Shown one piece after another: positions 33,770 to 33,845 of a DNA stretch of 33,845 nt (its first letter is position 1; the number at the start of each line of letters is the position of its first letter). Source of the DNA: Terriglobales bacterium (GTDB taxonomy: Bacteria; Acidobacteriota; Terriglobia; Terriglobales; Acidobacteriaceae). The notes beneath the pieces are model-generated. The model was not told the origin of the DNA and did no database searches. It was given only the letters and a program-made list of their open reading frames with translations. The position numbers and the translations under genes are program-made. The DNA is taken from positions 1 through 33,845 of the forward strand of contig JAATGG010000243.1 in the NCBI GenBank assembly GCA_015654835.1, read 5' to 3'.

Positions 33770-33845
33770 TTCTCTCAACTAACTCCACTTACTAACTCTG
33801 CAACGATTCATTGAGGCCGCATGTGCCGCGCCTCAATGGCAGTTA

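Overview
This window looks like a chromosomal segment from an acidobacterium, most likely class Terriglobia (the Granulicella/Edaphobacter/Terriglobus type). The evidence is family content, not a marker gene. It includes a very large Oar-like TonB-dependent receptor with an N-terminal carboxypeptidase-regulatory domain, two VWFA-related proteins of the acidobacterial type, and two Ig-like proteins sharing an unusual C-terminal membrane/Cys module. Codon use is GC-rich throughout.

Layout. (1) Positions 1-11,500 form a carbohydrate-sensing and uptake locus: a secreted clan-A glycoside hydrolase, a membrane-anchored sugar-binding protein translationally coupled to a large sensor histidine kinase, a convergent NarL-type response regulator, a 1,219-residue TonB-dependent receptor and a sialidase-fold Ig-like surface protein. 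The binding protein has no ABC permease beside it, so it probably feeds the kinase. (2) Positions 11,650-16,010 are mobile or foreign: an archaeal-type ATPase with a DUF234 nuclease-like end, the 3' end (domains V and VI) of a group II intron fused to a broken IS1380-type transposase, an AlpA-like regulator with a leucine-zipper tail, and a tyrosine integrase. The integrase lies directly downstream of mnmE, whose 3' end is a known genomic-island attachment site. (3) Positions 15,990-22,300 are mostly housekeeping: mnmE, an isoprenylcysteine-methyltransferase-like membrane protein, a DUF4260 protein, HU, a DUF2461 protein and ruvA, followed by a second Ig-like surface protein. (4) Positions 22,370-33,845 hold a GH67 alpha-glucuronidase, a GGDEF/EAL protein, a molybdopterin oxidoreductase, two divergent VWA proteins, an unknown 83-residue gene with an elaborate leader, and tRNA-Cys(GCA).

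How the parts fit (inference). The glycoside hydrolase, receptor and sialidase-like protein would be outputs of the binding-protein/kinase/regulator unit, which senses a plant or microbial polysaccharide. The distant GH67 enzyme also points to glucuronoxylan use. The best candidates for something undescribed are that sensor unit, the regulatory repeats and attachment site of the mnmE-linked element, the intron-in-transposase relic, and the shared C-terminal surface-protein module.
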